Both the position numbers and the translations under genes were made by a program. Positions 34,015 to 43,818 of a stretch of DNA of 64,000 nucleotides are shown here, one piece after another; positions within the stretch are counted from its first letter, which is position 1; the number at the start of each line of letters is the position of its first letter. Origin of the DNA: Treponema sp. C6A8 (GTDB taxonomy: Bacteria > Spirochaetota > Spirochaetia > Treponematales > Treponemataceae); contig NZ_JHVB01000007.1 in the NCBI RefSeq assembly GCF_000619925.1, positions 104,680 through 168,679 of the forward strand, in the 5' to 3' direction. A model generated the notes under the pieces. The model was not told the origin of the DNA and searched no databases. It was given only the letters and a program-made list of their open reading frames with translations.

Positions 34015-35154
34015 TTAGTTTCCCTCAAAATCTAAAACAAAGTGTTTATACTTCAAAGCTCTTTTCCAGCGGGCCGGAAGTTCCTCAAACTCAAGGACGG
34101 TCGGGTCGTTTTCATCCCATTCCTCATGGCGGTCAGAATATTTTTGATTTTCTGAATACAAGTCCATAGTGTAATTATAATAGAGCTGTCCGGTCTGTTT
34201 GTATTTTTCTTCTGACTCATTCCATTCATATATGTCATAATAAATTAAGCCGTGGGTTGTATTCCAGCTTGAATATAAAAGCCTGTTGATTTCATCACAT
34301 TTTATGTATGTCGGACCAATATCTTTCCAAAAATCAGGATTAAAATCATAACGCTCTTTGCGCTCGTTCCAGAAATATGCATCATAAGCCGGTTGCGCGC
34401 CGTTCATCGTGTAACCTGCCAGAATCAGAATGTCGTCATAGCCGTCAAAGTTTAAATCTACAAGTTCAAAATGTTTTCTTTTAATTCCCAAATAAGGAGG
34501 TTCATAACTTTCCCTAAAACCAAATGCTCCGTCCGGATTTCTGCCGTAAACATATTCCAGATTTTGTATTCTCTTTCCCTCGCCCCAATCATGGGAAACT
34601 TCAATATGCATGATTTTATCTTCAAAAGCCTTGTCATAATCTGAATCGCGGCAAATCAATTTCGGCAAACAATCATAACCGCCAAGAATATTGATTATTT
34701 TCTTTGTTCCAAGACGGCTTATTTTTACGGGCGGATTAACGAGCATGTTTTCGTATTCTTGTATGCCATTCCAATCACCGTTTTTATCCCAGCTGTTTTC
34801 AGTATAATGGGACTCGATTTTGAACAGACAAGGCTCATCTTCTATTTCCTTAAAAAAGAGAATTTCATGATGAGAATATCTTCCACTACCCCAGTGAAAA
34901 TGAATCTCAAAACCGTCTTTATTTTCCTGAATATCATTTTCGTCAAAGTCGAGATCACGTAATTCATCAAAAGTCGGCAACCTCAGTTCCCATCTCCCAC
35001 CGTTACGCGCAATTGTTACCCAGTGACGGGAATTCGAATATTCCCTGCCTTCTTCATTCCGGCGGTTCAGATAAAAAGAATAATTCGGTTCAGCAGATAA
35101 AAAGGAAAGATTCGTGGTAAAAAACAATGTTAAGATTGCAAATAACTTTTTCAT
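34015..35154 (-). CDS. Secreted protein with FG-GAP/XAC2610-like C-terminal region
   Basis: A 379-residue exported protein. The start at 35154 gives a signal peptide (MKKLFAILTLFFTTNLSFLSA). The C-terminal half contains LVDLNFDGYDDILILAGY and DAYFWNERKERYDFNPDF, as in XAC2610-related and FG-GAP-like repeats that form calcium-binding blades. The N-terminal half is rich in Trp and His with no recognised fold. It lies opposite to its neighbours. Function unknown. Confidence 0.7.
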   Translation of the reverse strand: MKKLFAILTLFFTTNLSFLSAEPNYSFYLNRRNEEGREYSNSRHWVTIARNGGRWELRLPTFDELRDLDFDENDIQENKDGFEIHFHWGSGRYSHHEILFFKEIEDEPCLFKIESHYTENSWDKNGDWNGIQEYENMLVNPPVKISRLGTKKIINILGGYDCLPKLICRDSDYDKAFEDKIMHIEVSHDWGEGKRIQNLEYVYGRNPDGAFGFRESYEPPYLGIKRKHFELVDLNFDGYDDILILAGYTMNGAQPAYDAYFWNERKERYDFNPDFWKDIGPTYIKCDEINRLLYSSWNTTHGLIYYDIYEWNESEEKYKQTGQLYYNYTMDLYSENQKYSDRHEEWDENDPTVLEFEELPARWKRALKYKHFVLDFEGN

Positions 35155-35337
35155 TATTCTGATTATATCCCATTCCCGCACTAGTCGACCTCGTTAATAT
35201 CCGCCTGCCATTATACCACAGGTTTTTAGTTTTATCCTGCAGAAGTGAACATGATGCAACAGTTTAAATAACGATGACTGTTCCGGCATTACGGGCTATA
35301 ATGGTAATACAATAAATCGTAGGAAACTGCGCAAAGG

Positions 35338-35430
35338 ATACGCAGGGCGCGAAGCGTTGCGAAGCAATGAAGCGACAGCGGAACCCGGAGCAGCCTGGTT
35401 TTTGCGAAGCAAAAATGCGCCAAAAAAAAT
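35338..35430 (+). repeat. GCGAAGC-rich extragenic sequence before a secreted-protein gene
   Basis: The leader holds GCGAAGCGTTGCGAAGCAAT and GCGAAGCAAAAATGCGCC, with short inverted units around GCGAAGC. A similar run lies at 62480-62576 before the DUF3793 gene; both end GCGCC(C)-AAAAAA just before a ribosome site. The rest of the 260-bp gap upstream (35182-35337) shows no other feature. Confidence 0.5.
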
Positions 35431-35442
35431 AAGGAAATAAAT

Positions 35443-37260
35443 ATGAAAAAAGTGATTTTAATTTTTACGATGATTTTTGTTGCGGGGGTTTCGGCATTTT
35501 CCGATGATGCCAGAATCCGTACGGTTGGCGGTGGAGCCGGCATTGTATCTGAAAAAGATGAGCACTTTGAGATAACCGAAGATAAAGACATCGCAATGGT
35601 TAAAGAACTGGTCAGTATTACCATGTACGATGACTATTATACTGTCGACGCACAGTTCTGGTTTAAAAATTATGGAAGCGAAAAAGAAATTTATATGGGC
35701 TTTCCGACAACTAAAGGCTTTGGACCTGAACAGGAGTTTACCTCTTTTATAAACGGCAAGCAGGTAGAGATAAAGAAATACAAGGATGTGCATTACGAAG
35801 ATTATGATTATGCTGCACCAGAATGGTATGTAAAAACCGTCCATTTTGATGAATACGGAAGCCTTGTCAGTCAGGTTAAATACAGCGGTCGCTACGGAAC
35901 AATAAACACCGGCCTTTATTTTGGCATTGACGGCTGGCTACCCTACATTTACGGCACGGGAAAGTCGTGGAAAGGACCTATCGGTAAAATCACGGTTGAC
36001 GTAAAAAATCTCAGCCTTAAGACTTATATAAAGGAAGTTGACTTTCTGCATAAGAAATTTGGAACAAACTGGGATAAATTTCAGCCATTACCAAAAGATA
36101 GTTTTAATTTTAGATGGATTTCGGACGACACATTTAGAATCGAAGCCGACAATGTTGAGCCAGCTTCTGCTAAAGAAGCTTTTGAGTTACAGCTGCATCA
36201 CTTTAATTATACAAATATCGAAGGTCAGCTCAAAAGCAATCCCGGCGAAAACCCGATTTATGCGCGAGTTGATTTTACAAAATGGAACATAGACAGCGAT
36301 TTGTGCTTTTATACTAAGAACCAGCTCCGTTTTGCACGCAATGCCTTTTACGCACTGCACGGCAGAAGTTTTGCAAGCAAAGATGTCAAAGACTTTTATG
36401 AATCGATAGAAGGATATACAAAAAATCCAGCGTACTCAGACAGTCTCCTTTCTGATGATGAAAACAAACTTGTACAAAAAATTGTTGAAATAGAAAAAAG
36501 ACGATATGCCCCTCTGGGACAAAAATCTCATCCAGACAGCGTTGGCGATATAGTCTTTACTGACGGAACAGCCACTGCTTACCATGACGGACTTGTACTC
36601 TCCGAAGCACAAAAAAATGCCTGCGCTGCAGTTATCTTTTATAAGGGTACGGCATGTTCCAATGACGGCAGAGAGCGATTGCTTGGAGTTGGCTTAGTCC
36701 ATCTCCAGGAAGAAGACAGACTCCTATGGTGTGACTATGAGCCGTATGGATTGCAAATTGTACCACCAATAGAATGTACGGTAACAGGTTACAGAGGAGA
36801 CTTTACCTTTACCGGTGACGTTGACGGCAGCGACAACCTTGAACAGATTGGTGCATACTTTACTCAGCTGGGGCAGGAACTTTCAGAATCAGCTGTTGCA
36901 TACTGGTATCCTCAAGGCAGACCAAGGGACGACACCGCAAATGAAGACCTGTATCCTGTGTTTTACTTTGCAAAAAATTATGCAGATGTGCCCGGAACAT
37001 ATATCAGCGGCACCCGTTTTGAAAAAGGCTGGTATATACCATCTATTGCAGAATTGTATCAGCTGTGGATAAATCAAAAAACTGTAGATTCCGCATTGCG
37101 CATGTGCGGGGGTGATGAAATTGGCCAGTGGAGCTATATATCATCCACACAATTCCCAACGGAAGGTGCGTTGGTATACGAACTGTACTTTTTTTCCGGA
37201 GGTTGGCATGGATGTGAAAAAAGAAGTCCAAGCCTAGCCTGCGCAATCCGTGAGTTTTAA
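35443..37260 (+). CDS. Secreted YARHG-domain protein with a C-terminal Lcl/DUF1566-like domain
   Basis: A 605-residue exported protein. Residues 1-20 are a signal peptide. An N-terminal beta-rich domain (to about 280) is followed by a YARHG domain (LRFARNAFYALHGRSFASKD… NPAYSDSLLSDDENKL). A C-terminal domain of about 240 residues follows (DGTATAYHDGLVLSEAQKNACAAVIFYKG … WYIPSIAELYQLW … YISSTQF), resembling the Lcl/DUF1566 C-type lectin-like fold. The combination is unusual and suggests an assembled surface protein. It is one of three YARHG proteins in the block. Confidence 0.75.
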   Translation: MKKVILIFTMIFVAGVSAFSDDARIRTVGGGAGIVSEKDEHFEITEDKDIAMVKELVSITMYDDYYTVDAQFWFKNYGSEKEIYMGFPTTKGFGPEQEFTSFINGKQVEIKKYKDVHYEDYDYAAPEWYVKTVHFDEYGSLVSQVKYSGRYGTINTGLYFGIDGWLPYIYGTGKSWKGPIGKITVDVKNLSLKTYIKEVDFLHKKFGTNWDKFQPLPKDSFNFRWISDDTFRIEADNVEPASAKEAFELQLHHFNYTNIEGQLKSNPGENPIYARVDFTKWNIDSDLCFYTKNQLRFARNAFYALHGRSFASKDVKDFYESIEGYTKNPAYSDSLLSDDENKLVQKIVEIEKRRYAPLGQKSHPDSVGDIVFTDGTATAYHDGLVLSEAQKNACAAVIFYKGTACSNDGRERLLGVGLVHLQEEDRLLWCDYEPYGLQIVPPIECTVTGYRGDFTFTGDVDGSDNLEQIGAYFTQLGQELSESAVAYWYPQGRPRDDTANEDLYPVFYFAKNYADVPGTYISGTRFEKGWYIPSIAELYQLWINQKTVDSALRMCGGDEIGQWSYISSTQFPTEGALVYELYFFSGGWHGCEKRSPSLACAIREF

Positions 37261-37317
37261 GCCCAGTGCGATTGAATTACATGCTGAGGTTTGCAGACAG
37301 ATTGAAAGGAAAAAAAA

Positions 37318-37809
37318 ATGAAAAAAGAAGATCTGGAATATTTTTTAAACTTATTGTATGAAGAAAAAATCGAAGCGCTGAAAACTTTTATAGATGACAA
37401 CGCAGAAATAATTAATGATGTTACTCCGATGGGAACTTTATTGGAGATTGCAGCCAGTGAAGGAAATCTTGCTGCAGTTGAGTATTTAATAAAAAATGGC
37501 TCTGACGTAAATCTTGGCGGCGGACTGGAAGCGTATCCTTTGGTAGAAGCATCTCTTCGCGGCTACTCGGAAATCGTTGAGCTTCTTTTGGCAAACGGTG
37601 CCGAACTTGATGTCTCTTCTTTTGAAACAAATCCTTTGTTCGCCGCAATCAGTAATGAGCAGGACGAAATAGCAATTAAACTTATAGACCATGGAATTGA
37701 TGTAACTGCAAAATATGACATTGGCAAAATAGAAAACTGCGACGCAATGGAATATGCAAGACAGTATGGTCTTACGGAAGTTTATGAATATTTAAAGTCG
37801 CGAATCTAA
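37318..37809 (+). CDS. Ankyrin-repeat protein
   Basis: A 163-residue cytoplasmic protein with about four ankyrin units: GTLLEIAASEGNLAAVEYLIKNGSDVNLG, YPLVEASLRGYSEIVELLLANGAELDVS, NPLFAAISNEQDEIAIKLIDHGIDVTAK, and a partial last one. Ankyrin proteins of this size act by protein binding and are often found as orphan immunity genes in polymorphic toxin loci. No toxin is adjacent. Confidence 0.85.
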   Translation: MKKEDLEYFLNLLYEEKIEALKTFIDDNAEIINDVTPMGTLLEIAASEGNLAAVEYLIKNGSDVNLGGGLEAYPLVEASLRGYSEIVELLLANGAELDVSSFETNPLFAAISNEQDEIAIKLIDHGIDVTAKYDIGKIENCDAMEYARQYGLTEVYEYLKSRI

Positions 37810-37826
37810 AAAAGAAAAGGAGTCGT

Positions 37827-38061
37827 ATGAAAATTTTTCGAATTAAAAGAGCGGTTTCATCACAGAATGTAACAAAATATGTGGAATTTAAAATTGATGT
37901 AACGAGCCCATGGGTTAATGGCGATAGAAAACTTAATCAAATCAAGAATTGAGGATTCGAAAATAAGAAGTTACAACGAAGAAGACAAAAAATTTTATGC
38001 GGACGGACTGTCTAAACACAATGCGCTTGAAATACAATATGAAGAAGGCCTGCACAGGTGA
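37827..38061 (+). pseudogene. Frameshifted short gene
   Basis: A good ribosome site (AAAAGGAG) precedes ATG at 37827. Its frame gives 41 residues (MKIFRIKRAVSSQNVTKYVE…) and stops at 37952. The other frame continues from 37918 for 47 residues (MAIENLIKSRIEDSKIRSYN…) to a stop at 38061. One frame change near 37910-37950 would join them into one product of about 75 residues. Either a broken gene or two tiny genes; the family was not recognised. Confidence 0.45.
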
Positions 38062-38081
38062 AGGCAAAAGGAGATTAAAAA

Positions 38082-38987
38082 ATGACGCGAGATGAATTTG
38101 AAAAATACATTCATGAAAATAAGCTTGAGTCTCTTTTTACGATGAGCCGCGATATGGGCGGAGAATACAATCTGCAATATACAAAGTCAGATGAATTCGT
38201 AAAACTGCATGAGTACGGCTGCCTCCATGATGAAAAGGGATATTATCTTGCATCCCGTGCAGACGGTGAACGTGGTTATGAAACCGGCGATATCTATTCA
38301 GAGCATTATGAAACTGAAGAAGAAGCTCTTGATGAACTTAAAAGGATTGTGGACTGCTACAAGGGATATACAATCGTTCATTCATACAAAGACAGCGTAA
38401 ATAAATTTCTTAAAGTGATTGCAGGTAAAACTATTGAGCCCCCTTTTAGATCAAAATGGGATGATGACAAATATGATATTTCTTTTTCTGAATTAGATTC
38501 TCTTATAAATCAGTTTTTTCCCGGTTGTCCATATGTTTATGATTTATATTTTGATGATAAAATAAACATAATAGCTCCTGAACATGTCAGGATTCTCGGT
38601 ATAAAAGCCGGATTCGAAAAAGCAGTTTACTGGGAATTTGAAGACAAAGCATACATTATGTTTAATGAACTTGAAGGAACTTACTGCGATTATGACAGCG
38701 ATGAAACAGGTATTTACAGTCTTTACTACAATTCGCAGTATATAATGATAAAATACGGCTATGACGGCTCGGTCCTGTATAAGCTTGAGCGCGGAGACTT
38801 CAGCTGTTCCGACGCCAAATTCAATCCGAAGACCTTTTCAACATGGACTCATTTTCATGATGAATTTCCATGTGAAAAATATCTCGGAATCACAAACGGT
38901 ACCGTTTCCATAATTATAGAAAGGAAAACATGCAAAATTGTTCATTCTGAAAGAAATAATTGGCAGACAAAAAATCATGAGGAATAA
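38082..38987 (+). CDS. Hypothetical protein, immunity-like context
   Basis: A 301-residue soluble, acidic protein rich in Tyr, Asp and Glu, with no signal sequence. Two short similar segments (DEFEKYIHENKLESLF and the later EFVKLHEYGCLHD) do not identify a family. It lies after an ankyrin-type gene and before a YARHG gene and has an AGGAG-type ribosome site. The isolated, acidic, cytoplasmic character resembles toxin-immunity proteins, but no toxin gene is adjacent. Not recognised. Confidence 0.6.
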   Translation: MTRDEFEKYIHENKLESLFTMSRDMGGEYNLQYTKSDEFVKLHEYGCLHDEKGYYLASRADGERGYETGDIYSEHYETEEEALDELKRIVDCYKGYTIVHSYKDSVNKFLKVIAGKTIEPPFRSKWDDDKYDISFSELDSLINQFFPGCPYVYDLYFDDKINIIAPEHVRILGIKAGFEKAVYWEFEDKAYIMFNELEGTYCDYDSDETGIYSLYYNSQYIMIKYGYDGSVLYKLERGDFSCSDAKFNPKTFSTWTHFHDEFPCEKYLGITNGTVSIIIERKTCKIVHSERNNWQTKNHEE

Positions 38988-38990
38988 AAT

Positions 38991-40070
38991 ATGAAAAAAC
39001 TGATTACGATTTTCACGCTGATTTTACTTTCTGGTCTTTCTGCGTTTGCGGATGAGGAAAATCCTTTTGATGTGAGTTTTCCACGCTTTTCTGAGGCAGA
39101 CGTTTTCATAAAAAGTCAGAAAATCGTATGCACAGAAAAACTTGTTTCAATTGATTATGTGATTTCTGGCAAAGAAAAGGAAAATGTTTCGGCTGTAATC
39201 GATTGCAAAGTTCTGGGATTCCAGCGTTTGTGTAACGACATCGTAATCCCGCTCGACTTTTGCATAAAATCCGACGGAAAAGAAATCCCCTTTGAAGTTT
39301 ACCGAAACGGAAACCTTGTGGACAAAAGTTCTTATTACAGCGGTCTAAAAGAATACGGCGGAGAATATAAGTATGAAGATAAAATCGAGATAAAGTTTGC
39401 TTTTGAACTAAAAAACGAAAAAACGATTACTGTGTCTTACGAAAATCTAGAGTCATATCATATGTTTGACAGTCTTTATAAAATTCAAATGGCAAAAAAT
39501 CCAGACGGAACACCAATTGATTATACATTTATTTATCAAGGGCTTGCCGACTCAAAACTTTATCCTTCAAAAATGTGTCTTTCCATCAATGATGGTCGCG
39601 GTTATACAAAACAGGATTATACATTGCAGTTTTCTCGTGATACAAAAGGAGAGTTTTTCTGGAAAACGGAATTGAATCAATTTTCGGCTCTTGATGGAGA
39701 ATGTTTCTGGATTGAGTTTAAGGATTTCGGTGTTCTAGAGGAGATTGCTCTTGTCTTTATTCCCTGTTGGGATGAAAATCCAATGATTAGAGCCTACATA
39801 AATGAAACTTCTTGGATTAATTTATCAGAAGAAATAATCCCCGAAAAATTACTTTTTTATATGACTAAATCACAACTTGCACTTTTGAGAAATGCATTTT
39901 ATGCAATTCACGGCTATAAATTCAAAAATCCTAAATACTCAGAATATTTTGGCCATGATTTTAATAAGCTCTGGTACAAAATAAATCCAAACTTCACAGA
40001 AAAAGATTTTAACGAGATAGAAAAAGCAAATATCAATCTCATCAAGAAATACGAGGAGTTGGATTTATGA
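38991..40070 (+). CDS. Secreted YARHG-domain protein
   Basis: A 359-residue exported protein. Residues 1-20 are a signal peptide ending AFA. The body is beta-rich, and the end carries a YARHG domain (SQLALLRNAFYAIHGYKFKNPKYSEYFGHDFNKLWYKINPNF). It starts 3 bp after the previous gene, and its end overlaps the DUF805 gene by 4 bp, so the three form one unit. Role unknown; YARHG domains occur in extracellular or periplasmic proteins. Confidence 0.75.
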   Translation: MKKLITIFTLILLSGLSAFADEENPFDVSFPRFSEADVFIKSQKIVCTEKLVSIDYVISGKEKENVSAVIDCKVLGFQRLCNDIVIPLDFCIKSDGKEIPFEVYRNGNLVDKSSYYSGLKEYGGEYKYEDKIEIKFAFELKNEKTITVSYENLESYHMFDSLYKIQMAKNPDGTPIDYTFIYQGLADSKLYPSKMCLSINDGRGYTKQDYTLQFSRDTKGEFFWKTELNQFSALDGECFWIEFKDFGVLEEIALVFIPCWDENPMIRAYINETSWINLSEEIIPEKLLFYMTKSQLALLRNAFYAIHGYKFKNPKYSEYFGHDFNKLWYKINPNFTEKDFNEIEKANINLIKKYEELDL

Positions 40071-41071
40071 AAAACAAAAGTCTTGCCTTCACTTCGGTTT
40101 TCTTTTTTGCCGGAGCAATACTTATCTTAATGACAAGCCTGCTGTCCGGGGAATTTTCAGGGGTATTTTTTCTGGTGCTCGATTTTATTCCGGAGACTGC
40201 ACTTGCCTTCTTTTTGCTCAGCCTTGCAAAAAACACAGACAGGGATTCTCTTACAAAGGCAAAGAAGGGACTGTTCGTTATTTTCGTCTTATGCGCAATA
40301 AATGCAGTTATCCTGCTTATTATTCATACGCTTGTTATGGTGCTGATTGAAAATCCTGATGAGCACCCGGCTCTTATAAACTGGTTCGTCTGGCTAAATT
40401 ACCTTAATATTTTTCCTTTTGCCCTTCTCCTTTCGGATATTCCGGCTGTGCTGCAGTGGGGTATCAATCCCATGAACGTTTTTTTGTTTTTGGGAAATGC
40501 CCTTGTTCTGACAGGTTTTATCCGTGCCCTGCTGATTTTGAACCGTTCTGTTCGGATTTCTGATTCAGAATATTCTACCCTGCCTGCTGAAAAATCGGAG
40601 TACGCTAAAATGATGAGCTTTTCAGAGGCTGTAAAGACATGCTTTAAAAAGTATTTTTCATTCCATGGCTGCGCTACAAGAGCTGAATACTGGTGGTTCC
40701 AGCTTTTCTCATTGGTTATAAGCTCCGTTTTGCTTATTCCGGCAATCTCTTCCTTGATAAACCAGGATTACCGAATGTACCTGATTTTTATGATTATCCT
40801 GCTTGTCTTTACTTCTGTTATAATCATTCCGGGGATTTCTGTCGGCGTTCGGAGGATGCATGACACAGGAAACAGGGGCTTTTTCATCTGCATTCCTATT
40901 GCAAACATCATAAACCTTCTGCTTCCCTCCCTTGAAACAAGTGAATTCAAATCGGGGGAAAACAAATATCCTGTTGCAAATGTTCTGGGAAAGATTTTTG
41001 TAGTCTTTAGCCTTATGTCATATATCCTGTATATGGGCGCAGCACTCGCCACAGTATTTCTTCTTTCATAA
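40067..41071 (+). CDS. DUF805-containing membrane protein
   Basis: A 334-residue membrane protein. The N-terminal half has four or five helices of no known family. The C-terminal half is DUF805: FSEAVKTCFKKYFSFHGCATRAEYWWFQLF opens it and GISVGVRRMHDTGNRGFFICIP is its signature, with three or four helices. DUF805 proteins are inner-membrane proteins of unknown role. ATGA overlap with the YARHG gene upstream. Confidence 0.8.
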   Translation: MKNKSLAFTSVFFFAGAILILMTSLLSGEFSGVFFLVLDFIPETALAFFLLSLAKNTDRDSLTKAKKGLFVIFVLCAINAVILLIIHTLVMVLIENPDEHPALINWFVWLNYLNIFPFALLLSDIPAVLQWGINPMNVFLFLGNALVLTGFIRALLILNRSVRISDSEYSTLPAEKSEYAKMMSFSEAVKTCFKKYFSFHGCATRAEYWWFQLFSLVISSVLLIPAISSLINQDYRMYLIFMIILLVFTSVIIIPGISVGVRRMHDTGNRGFFICIPIANIINLLLPSLETSEFKSGENKYPVANVLGKIFVVFSLMSYILYMGAALATVFLLS

Positions 41072-41151
41072 TTTTATTGGTAAAACAAAACCCATTTTGG
41101 AGTGTCGTCAGCCTGAATCTTATGCTATAATATTTATAAAAAAGGTGGAAA

Positions 41152-41865
41152 ATGTTTTTAAAATTAATACAAAAGACAAATATAAACGATATAAAAATTA
41201 CCGGAACTTATTCCTACATAGATATTCAAATATGCGGAAGAACAGCCAGAATCCCAGGTTCAATGGGAATAAGATGTTTTAACTGCAGCAAGGGAGCCTT
41301 AGAAAACTGGCTTATCCCGGAAAATGAACCAATTACTCCGGAAGAAAAATCTTTAATAATCCAGAAAATTAAAGAAAAAACAAACAAATCATACATGGTT
41401 ATCAATTTTGACGAAGAAGACAGCAAGGTTGTTGAAACTCCAGTCCAGCAAATTGAAAAATTCTTCATCAGAAATCTGAAAACTAAATTCAATAATGAAA
41501 AAATCAAGAAAATATTCTTTGAAATCGGTATGTTCTGGAATGAAGAAGAGGAAGAATGCATAGATTTACATATGATTGTTGTATCGGAAGAAGAATATTC
41601 CAAAATCTTAAATTTAAATACTCAAATATATGGAAAATCAAAAGCAATTAAATTAGGTAATCAAAGTGGGGAATATGTAACAGAAGATTACCGGAATTGT
41701 ATAAGTTTCCCACAGTATGATTTTATACGTAATAACTTCAAGAACTATAAAGAAGCCGTAAAAATGGCAAAACAGGTTATCAAAGAGTTTAAAAGTGAAA
41801 ATCTTGCAGATTTTAATTTATCTGAAGATTTTAAAATTTATAATTTATATGAATACGAGGATTAA
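41152..41865 (+). CDS. Hypothetical protein
   Basis: A 237-residue soluble protein without signal sequence, very rich in Lys, Glu, Ile and Asn. Two cysteines lie close together (IRCFNCSK), perhaps a metal site. A possible promoter (TATAAT near 41125) and a GGTGG ribosome site precede it. It is followed 2 bp later by the SUFU-domain gene and probably co-transcribed. No family recognised. Confidence 0.6.
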   Translation: MFLKLIQKTNINDIKITGTYSYIDIQICGRTARIPGSMGIRCFNCSKGALENWLIPENEPITPEEKSLIIQKIKEKTNKSYMVINFDEEDSKVVETPVQQIEKFFIRNLKTKFNNEKIKKIFFEIGMFWNEEEEECIDLHMIVVSEEEYSKILNLNTQIYGKSKAIKLGNQSGEYVTEDYRNCISFPQYDFIRNNFKNYKEAVKMAKQVIKEFKSENLADFNLSEDFKIYNLYEYED

Positions 41866-41867
41866 AA

Positions 41868-42578
41868 ATGAAGATTTTACTTTACATTTTCATTGTCTTA
41901 TTTATTTTATTTATTAAAAGATATAGAAAGGTAGTAAAAAGAATAAAAGAGGAAGAAGAAAAGGAAAAAGCCCCCCAGCCTATTGGATGGCATGCAATAG
42001 AAAATGAATTTTTACGTGTATATCCGGGCCAGGATAATCCGAAACATTACGGAACAATTATCCCCTTTAGCCTTGGCGGGAAAGATCCTCTAAATGGAAT
42101 CAGTATTTATGAAGGCAAGGATTTCTGGCATTTTGTATCTTTTGGTTTAACCGAAGTCTATGAAAAAGAAAGTGAAGATAAAGAAATAAGCGGCTATGGA
42201 TATGAGCTGACATTTAAGCTTAAGAAAGATAATTATGAGGATGAAGAAGCTGAGTTGAAAAATGTATGCGCCATCCTCCAAACTATAGCACGCCTGGTTG
42301 TCGTAAATGGCGAAGTATTTTCTGCAAATGAATATATATATACCGGACAGACAGAAGGAATAGATTCAAAACGCCAGTCAAAACTCACAGGTTTTATTCT
42401 TGTAAAAGATCCTTCAGTTGAGTCAATTGAAAGCCCAAATGGTAAAGTCGAATTCCTAGAACTGATAGGTATGACAGACTCCGAATTAAAAACTTTATCA
42501 ACAAGAGCTTCCGTAGAAGAGATTTACAAAAAACTTAATTCAGATATTACAGATTATAAGAGAGAAGCAATAGTTTAA
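41868..42578 (+). CDS. Suppressor-of-fused (SUFU) domain protein
   Basis: A 236-residue protein with an N-terminal hydrophobic anchor (LLYIFIVLFILFIKRYRK), a charged stalk, and a SUFU domain: PKHYGTIIPFSLGGKDPLNGISIYEGKDFWHFVSFGLTEVY is the domain core, then YGYELTFKLKK. In bacteria SUFU proteins are commonly immunity proteins against secreted toxins. Here it is membrane-anchored and has no toxin next to it. Confidence 0.85.
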   Translation: MKILLYIFIVLFILFIKRYRKVVKRIKEEEEKEKAPQPIGWHAIENEFLRVYPGQDNPKHYGTIIPFSLGGKDPLNGISIYEGKDFWHFVSFGLTEVYEKESEDKEISGYGYELTFKLKKDNYEDEEAELKNVCAILQTIARLVVVNGEVFSANEYIYTGQTEGIDSKRQSKLTGFILVKDPSVESIESPNGKVEFLELIGMTDSELKTLSTRASVEEIYKKLNSDITDYKREAIV

Positions 42579-42602
42579 CCGTGCTCTTCTGACATTACAT
42601 GT

Positions 42603-43745
42603 CTATTCTTCGTACCTTTCATTGTAAATCGTAGCATCCTCATAGATGGACACGTCGTTCCAATTGATGTTACTGACGTACCTTTCATTGTAAATCGTAG
42701 CATCCTCATAGCCGATTTTTTCAACAAGCTGATTTTTCTCGTTGTAAATGTATTCGGTGTAATCGTTCGACCAGTTTGAGTTCTGGCATACGCGCATGGC
42801 ACAGCGGATTCGGCCTTTTTCATCGTAGAGAAACTGATTTATATAGTAAGAATCGTAATCATATTTTCTTAGAAAATCGCGCTCCTTTTGGGAATATTTT
42901 TCGGCGACCTTTTTTCCGTCGTTGTATAAAACCTCAGTTTTTCTGCCAAAATCCTCCGTAGTTTTCACTTCCACAAATTCCGGCTCAAAATCGGGGTCAT
43001 CATCCCAGGAGATGCTCTGCGCGAAAATTTTTCCGTCTTCATATTTGTAAACTTTTGTACCACCGCCAGCGTGGCCCGCCTGATAGCTAAACTCAATAAG
43101 CCGTCCCTGCTCATCATATTCGTACCAGCGGAAATCTTCTCCAGAAATACATTTACCTTCGCCAAAAGATACTGTCAGCGGGTTTCCGTTACGGTAAAAA
43201 AGCAGGTCAGAAATCTTGATGTTTTTCAATTTGCCTTTATATACCGAACTCATTTTGAGCCTGATTTCTGTGGCTACAATTTTTTCACCTTCGTATAAAG
43301 TCTGTTCTATACGTTTATCCGCCAGCACAAGTTTCTGCTCATAGTCTTTGTTGCGGCAATTCCAGATTTCAGCCGTCAGCTCCTTTGGTCGTCCGTTGAG
43401 CTTGTTAACCTTTTTGTCCGAGTGTCCTGTTTTTATTGTCAGTTTGTCAAAAACAGCAGGCTCTGCAAAATGAATTTTTAGCAGATAATCATCAAGGTTT
43501 ATTTGTTCCAGTGCAACTTCGAATGTAGTTGTACCGTCACCGTCAAAGAGGTTTACCGGAGAATATTCCATAGGATTTTTATCATAAGTCCAAATATTTT
43601 GTGCAACCGGAGCGTAAATTTTAATGTTCCCGGAATCTGTAAGCGTTATGTCTTTTTTAGGCAGTAATTCAGCTTCAGCATTATTTTTCTTTACACACGA
43701 GGCAAGCACAAGCGGCGCAATAAAAATCAAAATCAGTTTTTTCAT
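42603..43745 (-). CDS. Lipoprotein with NADase-type glycan-binding-like domain and YD-repeat-like tail
   Basis: A 380-residue lipoprotein. The signal sequence ends LVLASC (Cys16). Residues 50-180 (NLFDGDGTTTFEVALEQ… VYKGKLKNIKISDLLFY) match the discoidin-like NADase-type glycan-binding domain common in treponemes. The second half is a tyrosine-rich series of YDEQGRL/FLYDEKGRI/YNEKNQL units as in YD repeats. The last 22 residues are a near-copy of the preceding ones through a tandem duplication of the DNA. Confidence 0.72.
   Translation of the reverse strand: MKKLILIFIAPLVLASCVKKNNAEAELLPKKDITLTDSGNIKIYAPVAQNIWTYDKNPMEYSPVNLFDGDGTTTFEVALEQINLDDYLLKIHFAEPAVFDKLTIKTGHSDKKVNKLNGRPKELTAEIWNCRNKDYEQKLVLADKRIEQTLYEGEKIVATEIRLKMSSVYKGKLKNIKISDLLFYRNGNPLTVSFGEGKCISGEDFRWYEYDEQGRLIEFSYQAGHAGGGTKVYKYEDGKIFAQSISWDDDPDFEPEFVEVKTTEDFGRKTEVLYNDGKKVAEKYSQKERDFLRKYDYDSYYINQFLYDEKGRIRCAMRVCQNSNWSNDYTEYIYNEKNQLVEKIGYEDATIYNERYVSNINWNDVSIYEDATIYNERYEE
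42611..42711 (-). repeat. Tandem duplication at the 3' end of the lipoprotein gene
   Basis: 35 bp at 42611-42645 recur exactly at 42677-42711, a period of 66 bp (22 codons). The gene therefore ends with EDATIYNERY twice. The perfect identity suggests a recent slippage or recombination event. Confidence 0.8.
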
Positions 43746-43818
43746 ATATATGATTATAACATTAATTTTTTATCTTTTCCTACTGCATGGGTGTTCATTC
43801 TGGAAGTATTGATTATAG

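Noticed and set aside
42611..42711. Repeat pair that could suggest a CRISPR or other array
   Set aside because: Only two units, no spacer diversity, and they are coding sequence of the lipoprotein gene.
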